Assembly (NCBI RefSeq): GCF_003339585.1
Contig: NZ_QPKF01000004.1
Coordinates: 1 to 64,000, forward strand
Source of the DNA: Exiguobacterium sp. RIT594
Lineage (GTDB): Bacteria > Bacillota > Bacilli > Exiguobacteriales > Exiguobacteriaceae
Reading direction: 5' to 3'
DNA length: 64,000 nucleotides
The position numbers and the translations under genes are program-made. Shown one piece after another: positions 8,968 to 16,683 of the stretch. The number at the start of each line of letters is the position of its first letter. Position 1 is the first letter of the stretch. The notes beneath the pieces were generated by a model, which had not been told where the DNA came from, ran no database searches, and saw only the letters and a list, made by a program, of their open reading frames with translations.

Positions 8968-9293
8968 ACGGTCGCCATCCGGACTTTACGACATCCCGGT
9001 TATCTGTTGAGGCAACCGATACAGCGGACGGCTGTATTTGGGCACTGCAGAAACGGGATACGCAACAACAGATTGCAACGATTCAGTTCAGCGGTCAGCA
9101 ACTCAGCTATGACGCAATTGATCCGACCGACCGGGCGGGCTACATCGAAGAAGCATTGAAGGTCATCGTCGCGTATCTGGCGCGGACGCTGTTGTTGCCG
9201 TTCGTGACCGGACGGGATGGAGAAGCAGTGGTTTGGCTCCGAAATGGGTTTCATGCTGACGGACCGGTCTTTTGGCGTGACTTGACGCATTGA
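8964..9293 (+). CDS. Small GNAT-like protein in the alkylation-repair operon
   Basis: The 109-residue protein overlaps the alkC stop by ATGA. Its C-terminal half (RAGYIEEALKVIVAYLARTLLLPFV ... WLRNGFHADGPVFWRDL) resembles the end of a GNAT acetyltransferase, where a helix is followed by a NGF/GF turn and a last strand. The acetyl-CoA pyrophosphate loop (Q/RxxGxG/A) is not clearly present and the protein is shorter than a full GNAT domain of about 150 residues. It may be a degenerate or specialised member. Its role in DNA repair is unknown. Confidence 0.55.
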   Translation: MNGRHPDFTTSRLSVEATDTADGCIWALQKRDTQQQIATIQFSGQQLSYDAIDPTDRAGYIEEALKVIVAYLARTLLLPFVTGRDGEAVVWLRNGFHADGPVFWRDLTH

Positions 9294-9339
9294 AGTGAGG
9301 AAAATCATGAAACAAAGTAAGCCAAGAATCGTCTTTCCT

Positions 9340-9446
9340 CCACTCGCTTTTCTCAGGCGGAACGCAAGCCGCGGTCGTCCTCGGACGACCGGGTCTCGCC
9401 TGTTCCTGACGGAAGCACGCTTCCTTTTCCTGTAGAAGTCGAGTGG
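9340..9446 (-). repeat. Interspersed structured repeat, copy 1
   Basis: This non-coding element shares its body with the element at 44115-44243 in opposite orientation. Its ends are inverted (CCACTCG ... CGAGTGG). Shared blocks include CACTCG at the ends, a CTCAGGCG block, AAGCCGCG, GGGTCT and TTTTCCTG. Here a longer outer stem (AAGAATCGTC at 9324-9333 with GACGATTCTT at 9451-9460) encloses it. It lies between the last gene of the ada operon and the terminator at 9477, so it would be in the operon's 3' untranslated RNA. Similar GC-rich intergenic repeats are familiar from Bacillaceae; their function is not known to me. Confidence 0.7.
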
Positions 9447-9476
9447 AGTCGACGATTCTTTTGAATGAGCAAAAAT

Positions 9477-9520
9477 AAAACCGTCTCCTCAGAAAACGTG
9501 CTTCTGAAGAGACGGTTTTT
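9477..9520. terminator. Bidirectional terminator
   Basis: Stem CCGTCTC(C)TCAGA with TCTGAAGAGACGG, flanked by AAAA on the left and TTTTT on the right. It can end the ada operon on the plus strand and the membrane-protein gene ending at 9531 on the minus strand. Confidence 0.8.
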
Positions 9521-9530
9521 CGTGTACGGA

Positions 9531-9827
9531 TTACGGTTCTGAGATGCCGTTTGCGAGTAACAGCAAAAAGGTGATGACGGATAATGACAGTAAAAAAGCA
9601 ATGTTCGCGAAGACACTGAACCATTTGACGTAGTTATTTGTCGACCGGAGACCAAGCACCAGTGAAACGATGTATCCGAGTCCGACCAAAACGTTGAGAC
9701 CGATGGGCACCCACAGGCTCAGGTTCGGAAAAAAACGTCCGCTCAGCAGGTAGGAAGTCAGCATATTGAACAGCAGCAAACCGAGCGTTAAGAAAACCGG
9801 AAAATACGTCTGCTTGGATTGATTCAT
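9531..9827 (-). CDS. Small three-helix membrane protein
   Basis: The 98-residue protein has three hydrophobic helices: YFPVFLTLGLLLFNMLTSYLL, LWVPIGLNVLVGLGYIVSLVLGL and VFANIAFLLSLSVITFLLLLA. No family is recognised. Its ATG at 9827 overlaps the stop of the upstream kinase-like gene (ATGA), so the two are translated together. Role unknown. Confidence 0.65.
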   Translation of the reverse strand: MNQSKQTYFPVFLTLGLLLFNMLTSYLLSGRFFPNLSLWVPIGLNVLVGLGYIVSLVLGLRSTNNYVKWFSVFANIAFLLSLSVITFLLLLANGISEP

Positions 9828-10408
9828 CGTTCGACCAGATTCGTTGACCAGTTAAAGTGTCGGCAAATGGCGTCGGCACTATCGGCGGCTGAGCGTCCCT
9901 CGGTATCGAGCCTTAAGTAATTCGGATACGGCAGTTCCCCCGGAAGTGAATGCGTCCGGTAGTGTTCGGCTGTTTCAAGCAGGTTGGCTTCCGACGCGGC
10001 AATGTCCCGTTTCGTAAACTTATGTAGTAGGCGGTTCTCGGTCTGGTTCCGGACAAGACGGGTCGACAGCGCAGCTTCGAGTTCGACGATGAAGACTTCG
10101 GCACCGGCTTCTTCAAACAGTTGAACGGTCTCTTCGATGAATTCGATACCTCCGCCTTCGACGCCGAACAGGCACAAGAACGTAAAGATCACGCCTTCCA
10201 GGTCACTGACCGCCATCTCCTTAAACATCTCCCGCCGGATCAAGTCCTTCAGCTTATGGTGCGCCGGCTTCGTAAAGTCAAAGTACGGATATAACAGGTC
10301 GATCGTCTGATGGTTGTGGAATAATTTCATGCCCGTTTTTTGTTCGAGTTCCTGACCAATCGTCATTTTGCCGACGGCTTGCGGTCCGAGTAACATCACA
10401 AACTTCAT
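9824..10408 (-). CDS. P-loop nucleotide kinase-like protein
   Basis: The 194-residue protein begins MKFVMLLGPQAVGKMTIGQEL, a Walker A motif (GPQAVGKM) in a shikimate- or adenylate-kinase-like fold. Downstream are GVIFTFLCLFGVEGG, VFIVELEAALSTRLVRNQTENRL (a lid-like Arg-rich stretch) and a C-terminal YLRLDTEGRSAADSADAICRH typical of small nucleotide kinases. ATG 10408 is preferred because GAGGTG lies about 6 bp upstream; the longer form would begin at GTG 10417. The substrate is unknown. Confidence 0.7.
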   Translation of the reverse strand: MKFVMLLGPQAVGKMTIGQELEQKTGMKLFHNHQTIDLLYPYFDFTKPAHHKLKDLIRREMFKEMAVSDLEGVIFTFLCLFGVEGGGIEFIEETVQLFEEAGAEVFIVELEAALSTRLVRNQTENRLLHKFTKRDIAASEANLLETAEHYRTHSLPGELPYPNYLRLDTEGRSAADSADAICRHFNWSTNLVER

Positions 10409-10486
10409 CTCTGGCACCTCTTCCTTTTTTTGTTAATACTAGCACAGAAAAACAAAGTGTTCATATTAGAACGTTTGTTCGTTAAA

Positions 10487-10495
10487 TGGTATAAT
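10487..10495 (+). promoter_or_regulatory. Extended -10 promoter for the NUMOD4 gene
   Basis: TGG TATAAT gives an extended -10 with a consensus hexamer, about 50 bp upstream of the start at 10547. No strong -35 is visible, which fits extended -10 promoters. Confidence 0.5.
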
Positions 10496-10546
10496 GACAG
10501 TAGGGAATGTTGCTGTTTTTTCGACCGAATGGAGGTCATTCATTAT

Positions 10547-11071
10547 ATGGAACACTGGAAGATGGTAGACGGTTATGAAGGGATGTATCAGGTTTCAACA
10601 GCGGGGAATGTCCGCTCGCTCGACCGGATCATCGAGACGAGTCGGGGTGTCAAACAACGGCGGCAAGGTGTCGTCTTGCGCCCACGAATCAATCAAGAAG
10701 GCTACCGGAAAGTCACGTTATACAAACAAGGACGGGGCGAACGGTATTATGTCGGAGAACTTGTCGCGAAAACATTTATTGATAGTGAAGCGGTGCAGGA
10801 GCGGGTTATCCGGGCAGACGGTAATCGACTGAATGACCAGATCGACAATCTGACGGTCAAACCGTCCGTGAGTCAAGCGTATGCATCGCTCCTTGACGAG
10901 TTCGAGTCGCTACTGAGTCAACACATTGACTTGTCGCCACGACAGATTCGGGACATCCGCTACCGCTATCAAGCAGGACAGTCGATTCGCCGGTTAGCGA
11001 TGGCGTATCAGGTGACGGAAAATCGGATCCGTAACATCATCGACAAAAAGGAAGCTCAATATATTAGTTAA
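10547..11071 (+). CDS. NUMOD4-domain protein with degenerate HNH region
   Basis: The 174-residue protein starts with a NUMOD4 motif (WKMVDGYEGMYQVSTAGNVRSLDR), a DNA-binding module of homing endonucleases. The next part has the outline of their HNH nuclease (LVAKTFI ... ADGNRLNDQIDNLTV), but the catalytic His residues usually found in VHRLVA and NHxDGN are replaced (VGELVA, IRADGN). A C-terminal helix-turn-helix follows (LSPRQIRDIRYRYQAGQSIRRLAMAYQVTENRIRNI). Start: ATG 10547 after GGAGGT. It looks like a domesticated homing-endonuclease relative turned DNA-binding protein; the regulatory role is inference. Confidence 0.75.
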   Translation: MEHWKMVDGYEGMYQVSTAGNVRSLDRIIETSRGVKQRRQGVVLRPRINQEGYRKVTLYKQGRGERYYVGELVAKTFIDSEAVQERVIRADGNRLNDQIDNLTVKPSVSQAYASLLDEFESLLSQHIDLSPRQIRDIRYRYQAGQSIRRLAMAYQVTENRIRNIIDKKEAQYIS

Positions 11072-11074
11072 ACG

Positions 11075-11117
11075 ACAAACAGACTCTGTGCTTGAGGCAC
11101 GGGGTCTGTTTGTCTTT
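11075..11117. terminator. Bidirectional terminator between NUMOD4 and chemotaxis genes
   Basis: Perfect 10-bp stem ACAAACAGAC / GTCTGTTTGT plus inner pairs around a short loop, followed by CTTT. It sits between two convergent genes and ends at the stop codon of the minus-strand gene. Confidence 0.8.
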
Positions 11118-12771
11118 ACTGGGACGGACCGACAATCGTCCGGTTGAGAGACTCGATTTGTTCGCCGATGATGTGACCGTGCTGTTTCAGTTCCTGTTGG
11201 CGGACACTGTTGGCCGGCATGTTTGCTTCAAGTGACTGACTGTAGTGGGTCAGTTCAAACAGAATCGTTTCAATCAGTTGAAAATGTTCCCGAATCCGCG
11301 GTTGGACCGAATAGACGAGCGTCCGGTCCGTCTCGACCTGGACGAGCGCGGCTTCAATCTGTTGGGCATGATCAAGGACGGAAGCAATCCGGCGGGTGCT
11401 CTGTTCAAGTTGTTCGTGTGTCGTCTCGATTTGGGTCGTCATCTGGACAACATCTTGTTCGATTTGCCCGATACTAGCCGTCAAATCCCGGTTCGCCTGG
11501 TTGATGTGATCGATACTCCGCTTGATATCGAGCGCAAGTGACTCGACCTCTTTGGCGACGATGACGAAACCGCGGCCTTCGTCGCCAGCGCGTGTTGCTT
11601 CGATTAGGGCGTTGAGCGATAAGCGGCGTGTCGCTTCCGCCACCTGCTGGATATAGCGGATCGAGGCATGCATTTGTTGATTGCGTCCGGTCGCTTCTTC
11701 CAGTGACTGTGACGTGTTGACAGACAGGGTCCGTAACAACGTTGTATCCTGTTGCAATGAGTCGAGGATTCGATGACTCGTCGTCGCTTCGTCATTAAAG
11801 GAGCTGACCCGTTGATGGCTCGTTTGGATCGACTCGTCCATCGTGGCGAGTGCTTCAATCGAGGTCGTCAACAGTTGGCCGGATTCCATGATGATCTGTT
11901 CCATCTGCGTCGACTGGTCCGTCAACGATGTCGCCACTTGATGGACGTCAACGATAGATTCATCAATCGATGCGAGTTGGGACGAAAAACCGGGTTGAGT
12001 TGCCTCCAGTCGTTCGCTCGCAATCGAAATTTCTTGCGTCAAGTTCCCGATTTGCTGCATCAGTTGGTTGTATTGAAACGTCAATTGCTGTAATTCAAAC
12101 GTCGTCGTCTTGATGCTGATCGGCTGATAGGTCCGCCGTGCATAGGCTTCTTCAATCTTTAAGGACAAGACCGACAGCGGAGCGAGTTGCTTTTTAATGC
12201 GGGCACGGATCAACAGACTGACGAAACAGAGGACGACGATTCCGAGCACACCGAGTTTCAAGGCGAGTGCCTTAGCGGGTGCGACCAATCGTGCTTGATC
12301 GACCGATAAGAACAGGACATCATTCACTTCCGAAATCGACATCGCGAGAATAAACCGGTCGTTGCTCGTAAACGTCATGACGCGTGTTTTCTTCAATTGT
12401 TGCGTCACATCTTTTTTTTGTTGTGCCGTCAACGCCAACGGTTGGATAGCTACGTTTTTGGTTGCGAGCGACTGAATGGCCGCATCGTACTCGTCCCGTG
12501 CCATATCGGCGAGCTGTTGATTTTTTAATCGTTTGATGGCGCGTGTCCGTTCCTGTTCGTCTTCCGGATACGCCAAGTAGATGGAGCGGATATTGGCATC
12601 GAGCATCGTCATTTCGCGTTCAAGCCGTTCGCTGACGGACTTCGTCGACGCGCGGTAGAGTTCTTCAACGCTTAAAGCACTGATCAGTAACAGACCCATC
12701 GCGACGATTGGGATCAGCCAGTTGTTTAATTGTTGGGCCAATAATCTTTTTTTCTGTGTAGGTTGCTTCAT
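11116..12771 (-). CDS. Methyl-accepting chemotaxis-type receptor
   Basis: The 551-residue protein has an N-terminal membrane helix (LIPIVAMGLLLISALSV), an extracytoplasmic sensor of about 150 residues, and a second helix (VLGIVVLCFVSLLI) near 190. A linker with no clear HAMP consensus leads to a long coiled coil. The signalling tip is recognisable but divergent: RRLSLNALIEATRAGDEGRGFVIVAKEVESLA, where the family consensus has NLLALNAAIEAARAGE. Start: ATG 12771 about 11 bp after GGAGG, which itself lies within an in-frame upstream ATG context at 12789. It should pass a signal to CheA/CheW; the ligand is unknown. Confidence 0.85.
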   Translation of the reverse strand: MKQPTQKKRLLAQQLNNWLIPIVAMGLLLISALSVEELYRASTKSVSERLEREMTMLDANIRSIYLAYPEDEQERTRAIKRLKNQQLADMARDEYDAAIQSLATKNVAIQPLALTAQQKKDVTQQLKKTRVMTFTSNDRFILAMSISEVNDVLFLSVDQARLVAPAKALALKLGVLGIVVLCFVSLLIRARIKKQLAPLSVLSLKIEEAYARRTYQPISIKTTTFELQQLTFQYNQLMQQIGNLTQEISIASERLEATQPGFSSQLASIDESIVDVHQVATSLTDQSTQMEQIIMESGQLLTTSIEALATMDESIQTSHQRVSSFNDEATTSHRILDSLQQDTTLLRTLSVNTSQSLEEATGRNQQMHASIRYIQQVAEATRRLSLNALIEATRAGDEGRGFVIVAKEVESLALDIKRSIDHINQANRDLTASIGQIEQDVVQMTTQIETTHEQLEQSTRRIASVLDHAQQIEAALVQVETDRTLVYSVQPRIREHFQLIETILFELTHYSQSLEANMPANSVRQQELKQHGHIIGEQIESLNRTIVGPSQ

Positions 12772-12860
12772 TCGCTTTATCGCCTCCATGCTTCCTATCG
12801 GAAAGGAATGAGGCATAATTTATGAAGGCAACGTAGCGTTCTTGTAAAGGTTCAGTCCGC

Positions 12861-12884
12861 AAAAAAAGACATCCGAGGATGTCT
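12861..12884 (-). terminator. Terminator of the small membrane-protein gene
   Basis: On the minus strand AGACATCC / GGATGTCT form an 8-bp stem followed by seven T residues. Confidence 0.8.
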
Positions 12885-12888
12885 GCTG

Positions 12889-13074
12889 TCAGCTGGCATG
12901 TGGTAGGTAAGTCGAAACGAAACTGGTCGTCATCTGTAAGAGCTGTTGGGTTTCTTCTTTTGGTTCTGATGTGACATAAATAATCAGGGCAGCGGCGACG
13001 GCGACAAAAATGATGATGACGAGAATGACGAAGAACGGCATCTTGCTTTTCTTTTTTTCCTCTTTCATGTCCAT
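12889..13074 (-). CDS. Single-helix small membrane protein
   Basis: The 61-residue protein has a basic start (MDMKEEKKKSKM), one membrane helix (PFFVILVIIIFVAVAAALIIYV) and a short outer tail. GGGGG lies about 11 bp upstream of ATG 13074. It has its own terminator. No family is recognised; it could be an accessory of the neighbouring receptor or cyclase, but nothing shows this. Confidence 0.6.
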   Translation of the reverse strand: MDMKEEKKKSKMPFFVILVIIIFVAVAAALIIYVTSEPKEETQQLLQMTTSFVSTYLPHAS

Positions 13075-13231
13075 GATGCGATTACCCCCTTATGAAGTAG
13101 AAACAGTCTCTTTGAACTGATTCCCTGATGAAAAAAATGGAAACCTGTCAGAGTGCTTGAAACAGGTAAGAATTAGTCCGATAAAGAACTATAACGTGTA
13201 GGGAATTAGTTTTACATAAGGGGCGTGCAGC

Positions 13232-14317
13232 ATGTTGAGTCAGTTTAATCAGTTTCTGTTGAATTTTTCGTTATTGATCACGTCACTGTTATTTGCCTCT
13301 TTACCACTCCGACACGTCAAACGCATTTCACCGGCGTCACCGGTCAAGCTTCGTATTCTGGTCGGGTTGATTGCCGGGTTTATCAGTGTCCTGCTTGTTC
13401 TGAACAGCATTACCTATGATGGTGCAAAAATTGATTTACGGCTCGTTGCGCTTGTCACGGCGTTTTATTACGGCGGCTGGGTCAGTGCCGGCATTACGAC
13501 GCTCGCGATTCTTGGCGCCCGGTTTGCCGTTACGCCGCCGGGGGCTTACGAAGGGTTGATCCTGACCGGTTTAATTTGTATCGCTTTACTCATCACGGCA
13601 AGCATTTACCGTCGATTTGCGTCGCATACACTCAAAGATTATTTAGTCTTGATTGGTATCGGGATTGGTTACAGTTTACCTGCCCTCTATCTATTAACGG
13701 AGACATTTAACCGGTTTCTTGAAATCGCCTTGGTCTATATCATTTTCATTTTACTGGGCGGTTATGTCACGTACCGTTTCCTGCAGGAACTGCGCAAACA
13801 CTTCCAGTTCGTCCAGACCCAGCAGGAGCTTGCTTTGACGGACGGGCTGACGAATCTCGCCAACCGGCGGAAACTGGATGAGACACTCGCTCACTATGAT
13901 CAACACGGCTATGCGTTTTCCGTTCTGATTGTCGACATCGACTTTTTCAAATCGGTCAACGATACGTACGGACATGACGGGGGGGATGTCGTTTTGCGAC
14001 AATTAAGCCACCTGCTCGAACACTGTTGTCCGGATCAGGCGCTCGTCGGACGTTACGGCGGGGAAGAGTTTGTCGTCCTGTTACCGGACACACCGCTCAA
14101 AGAAGCCGGACGGCTCGGCGAAACGATCCGTTCTGCCTGTGCCGATCAGCATTTTGTCTTCAGCGCGTATCCGGCATTCCATGTCACGTTATCAATCGGG
14201 GCGGCCTCGTCGGACCAAGGCGAGACATCGTTTGAAGTCGTCCAAAAAGCCGATCAGGCATTGTATCAGGCGAAACAGACGGGACGTAACAAGGTCGTCG
14301 GCTACAGCGAAGAATAA
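13232..14317 (+). CDS. Membrane diguanylate cyclase (5TM sensor, GGEEF)
   Basis: The 361-residue protein has a membrane half of about five to six helices resembling the 5TMR-LYT sensor (LRILVGLIAGFISVLLVL, DLRLVALVTAFYYGGWVSAGITTLAI). The GGDEF half is complete: LTDGLTNLANRRKLDE, VLIVDIDFFKSVNDTYGHDGGD and the active RYGGEEF. It should make cyclic di-GMP from GTP. The inhibitory I-site (RxxD before the GGEEF) is absent: the positions read PDQA. The enzyme is probably not feedback-inhibited at that site. Start: ATG 13232 after AGGGG. Confidence 0.9.
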   Translation: MLSQFNQFLLNFSLLITSLLFASLPLRHVKRISPASPVKLRILVGLIAGFISVLLVLNSITYDGAKIDLRLVALVTAFYYGGWVSAGITTLAILGARFAVTPPGAYEGLILTGLICIALLITASIYRRFASHTLKDYLVLIGIGIGYSLPALYLLTETFNRFLEIALVYIIFILLGGYVTYRFLQELRKHFQFVQTQQELALTDGLTNLANRRKLDETLAHYDQHGYAFSVLIVDIDFFKSVNDTYGHDGGDVVLRQLSHLLEHCCPDQALVGRYGGEEFVVLLPDTPLKEAGRLGETIRSACADQHFVFSAYPAFHVTLSIGAASSDQGETSFEVVQKADQALYQAKQTGRNKVVGYSEE

Positions 14318-14320
14318 TCC

Positions 14321-14362
14321 AAAACAAACAGGCGGGCTCCCCGGAGTCCGCCTGTTTGTTTT
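14321..14362. terminator. Bidirectional terminator between GGDEF and nuclease genes
   Basis: A 14-bp stem (AAACAAACAGGCGG with CCGCCTGTTTGTTT) with A and T runs on both sides, between convergent genes. Confidence 0.85.
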
Positions 14363-14371
14363 ACCTATCGG

Positions 14372-15370
14372 TTATTCGCCGACCATCCCGTCATGGTCAT
14401 TGTCCCGCATGTACGGATAAAGCCAATGGTCATCTGTAATCGGCATCGCGAAACCGGCGTCCTTCGCCTCTTGGATTGTAACTTGTCCGTTGCCGTTCGC
14501 GTCGACGGTTGAGACGTCATTTGTCGCGTCCGAAGCTGGTTCCGGATCGGCAGGAGCTTGTACCGGTTCTTCTTTGTCTTCGGTCAGACCGAGTTCGGCA
14601 TTGACTTCATCCGGATTGACGTTATCGAAGTCATCGACGATTTTATTTCCTCGTAGCGTATACGTATAGTGATAATGCGACGGGATTTGTGTGTTCGTAT
14701 CCGGATACGTAATGATTGCTTCGAAGTCTGTCACCTCACCGGCCTTGCGGATAGTGTTTTCCATATAAGCTTGATCACCGTGCCGGTTGAGCGTACTGTC
14801 CTGCGGCGTGATGTTGTAGGCGTTTGAGACCCCGCCCAGTGAATCGGCGATAACGTGGCCTTCGTCGAGTTGCGGACTCTCAACACCGGGGACCTTCGCT
14901 TCGTCTGAATAATAGCGACCGGATGACGTCGTTTCCTCGGAATCATTTTGTAAGGTGATTTTTTTCGCGATCACTTTAACGAGTTGGGCATGTTCGTTCG
15001 TAAACGCCCAATACTTCCGATTGCCGAATCCGATATTGACGACAGCATTCGGTTCCCGGTCACCCGACAGATCGCCCCCGTCGACGTTCAGTTTTGTATA
15101 GCCCGAAAAAACGGAGTTCTTCGAAGACTTGGCTGTCGCCTCAGCAGTAGCCGTTTCGGTGTTCACCGGTTTTTTCGTGACGGGTTTCTCAGAGGTTTGG
15201 TCTGCTTCGGCCGGTTTGGTTTCTGTTTCCGTTTCCGCCTGCTTCGGTGAATCCTTCTGAATGGTTGATTGGTCGGTCTTTGGTTCTTGCGAAGCTGTTT
15301 CTTCACCGGCACATCCCGTTAAGAGAAGGGCAGCCAGTGGTAACGCAAAGTAAGTAAAGGATAGTTTCAT
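14372..15370 (-). CDS. Surface lipoprotein DNA/RNA non-specific nuclease with EF-hand-like tail
   Basis: The 332-residue protein has a lipobox (LLTGCAGEE, Cys21) and a Glu/Thr/Lys-rich linker. A nuclease domain of the bacterial Endonuclease_NS_2 type follows: DEGHVIADSLGGVSNAYNI, then PQDSTLNRHGDQAYMEN. The His of DEGH and the Asn of LNRH are the expected catalytic and metal residues. The C-terminus (VDANGNGQVTIQEAKDAGF, then DNDHDGMVGE) has EF-hand/Excalibur-like calcium loops. Start: ATG 15370 after AAGGAG. It likely degrades extracellular nucleic acid at the cell surface. Confidence 0.8.
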   Translation of the reverse strand: MKLSFTYFALPLAALLLTGCAGEETASQEPKTDQSTIQKDSPKQAETETETKPAEADQTSEKPVTKKPVNTETATAEATAKSSKNSVFSGYTKLNVDGGDLSGDREPNAVVNIGFGNRKYWAFTNEHAQLVKVIAKKITLQNDSEETTSSGRYYSDEAKVPGVESPQLDEGHVIADSLGGVSNAYNITPQDSTLNRHGDQAYMENTIRKAGEVTDFEAIITYPDTNTQIPSHYHYTYTLRGNKIVDDFDNVNPDEVNAELGLTEDKEEPVQAPADPEPASDATNDVSTVDANGNGQVTIQEAKDAGFAMPITDDHWLYPYMRDNDHDGMVGE

Positions 15371-15521
15371 AGGTAGACTCCTTAAATGGCATGACATACT
15401 TGTTCATTTTAGGAATCTTTTATCCTGAATACAAGCTGATTTTAAATATCTAACTACATGATATAGATAGTGTCAGGTAATTTATCAAAAATAGTCTTTC
15501 AAGAGACGGTCGTTTCACACC

Positions 15522-15551
15522 AAAAAACACGCCACTTAAAAGTGACGTGTC
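15522..15551 (-). terminator. Terminator of the Nudix/S51 operon
   Basis: On the minus strand ACACGTCACTT / AAGTGGCGTGT is followed by TTTTTTGG. Nearly the same hairpin recurs at 18959. Confidence 0.75.
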
Positions 15552-15600
15552 CGGACGGATGACTGGAATGAAATGGTCAGTTCCATAGGAAGAACTGTCT

Positions 15601-16011
15601 TTAAGAGGAAATCAATTGCGGGAAAATCTGATACCGCTCAAAATCAGCGAGGATATTGGGTGCAATCTGTTGGCGGAGTGTCGATTCATCTGCCCACATG
15701 TAGGCGTCGTGCTCATCGGACAATTCGACGGTCCGAGTCGTGGCGGTGCAGAAGTAGACCAGCAAAATGACTTGGCGGTCCGGATGCGTCATGAGACTCG
15801 AAGCATAAGCGATGCGGTCGACAGTGACCGTCAGTCCGGTTTCTTCCTCGATTTCCCGTGCCAGACTGTCTTCCGGCAACTCGCCGAAATCAATTTTCCC
15901 ACCCGGACATTCCCACGTTCCGCCACCGGAGTCGGCAGCGGCGCGTTGGACGATTAAGATCCGGTTGTCGTACTGCACGATACCTTTGACGGCTGTTACG
16001 ATCGTTGTCAT
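15601..16011 (-). CDS. Nudix hydrolase (MutT-like)
   Basis: The 136-residue protein has a full Nudix box (GGKIDFGELPEDSLAREIEE then ETGL), preceded by WECPG. It hydrolyses a nucleoside diphosphate linked to another moiety; the substrate cannot be told. Start: ATG 16011 after AAGGGGGG, overlapping the S51 gene stop by ATGA. The longer frame to 16170 lies inside the upstream gene and is not used. Confidence 0.9.
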   Translation of the reverse strand: MTTIVTAVKGIVQYDNRILIVQRAAADSGGGTWECPGGKIDFGELPEDSLAREIEEETGLTVTVDRIAYASSLMTHPDRQVILLVYFCTATTRTVELSDEHDAYMWADESTLRQQIAPNILADFERYQIFPQLISS

Positions 16012-16667
16012 ATGTTTCCCCCCTTTTGTCTGAGAAGAACAGCTTCCGGTCCTTCCTGTTGCATCAACTGACCGTTCTTCAAATAAACGCCGCTTCGTTC
16101 CGGTAAACCGTAGCCGAAGGTACTCTCCGTTTTTATAAACGCCTCGTACAAGTTCGTCTCTTCCTGCCATGTGTCGTAATGGACGGAAATTACGGCGTCC
16201 GGTAACAGTCCGAGACCCTTCAGGACTAATGATTTACCGTCCCGTTGATCAATCGCAGGAATCCGGCATTCGTTTGGTGTCAGTAAGGCACCGGCTGAAA
16301 ATCCGGCGACCGGAACGCCGTGCTGAAACCGTTCTTGAATGATGGTACCGATTGGTGTGCCGACGATGAACTGTTGGTAGCGTTCCGTCTCGCCACCCGA
16401 GATGATGATGCCGGCACTTCCTGCTAACCGTTCGAGTTGTTCAGGTGCCGGACGCGCAGACAATGGAAAGTGGAAAAAATCTGTTGCACCATTTGCTGTT
16501 AACGCATTCGTATAGATCGGGGCATAATCTGCCCAGGACGAGTCGGGACGCGGGACATACAGTAAAGCAACCGGTCCCGACTGGTCGAGACAAGAGACGA
16601 ATTGTTCGCAAAGCATTGGCGTGAACGGCGGACCGCCACCGAAGAGAAACAGCTGTTGATCCATCAT
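16008..16667 (-). CDS. Peptidase S51-like (class I glutamine amidotransferase fold)
   Basis: The 219-residue protein resembles the S51 family (peptidase E, cyanophycinase). It has FLFGGGPP at the start, GIIISGGETERYQQF, and the nucleophile elbow VAGFSAGALL with Ser at the centre. The catalytic His is possibly within AVISVHYD. It would cleave aspartyl or related dipeptide bonds. AGGAGG is 6 bp before ATG 16667. Co-translated with the Nudix gene. Confidence 0.85.
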   Translation of the reverse strand: MMDQQLFLFGGGPPFTPMLCEQFVSCLDQSGPVALLYVPRPDSSWADYAPIYTNALTANGATDFFHFPLSARPAPEQLERLAGSAGIIISGGETERYQQFIVGTPIGTIIQERFQHGVPVAGFSAGALLTPNECRIPAIDQRDGKSLVLKGLGLLPDAVISVHYDTWQEETNLYEAFIKTESTFGYGLPERSGVYLKNGQLMQQEGPEAVLLRQKGGNI

Positions 16668-16683
16668 GAAAAACCTCCTGTTT

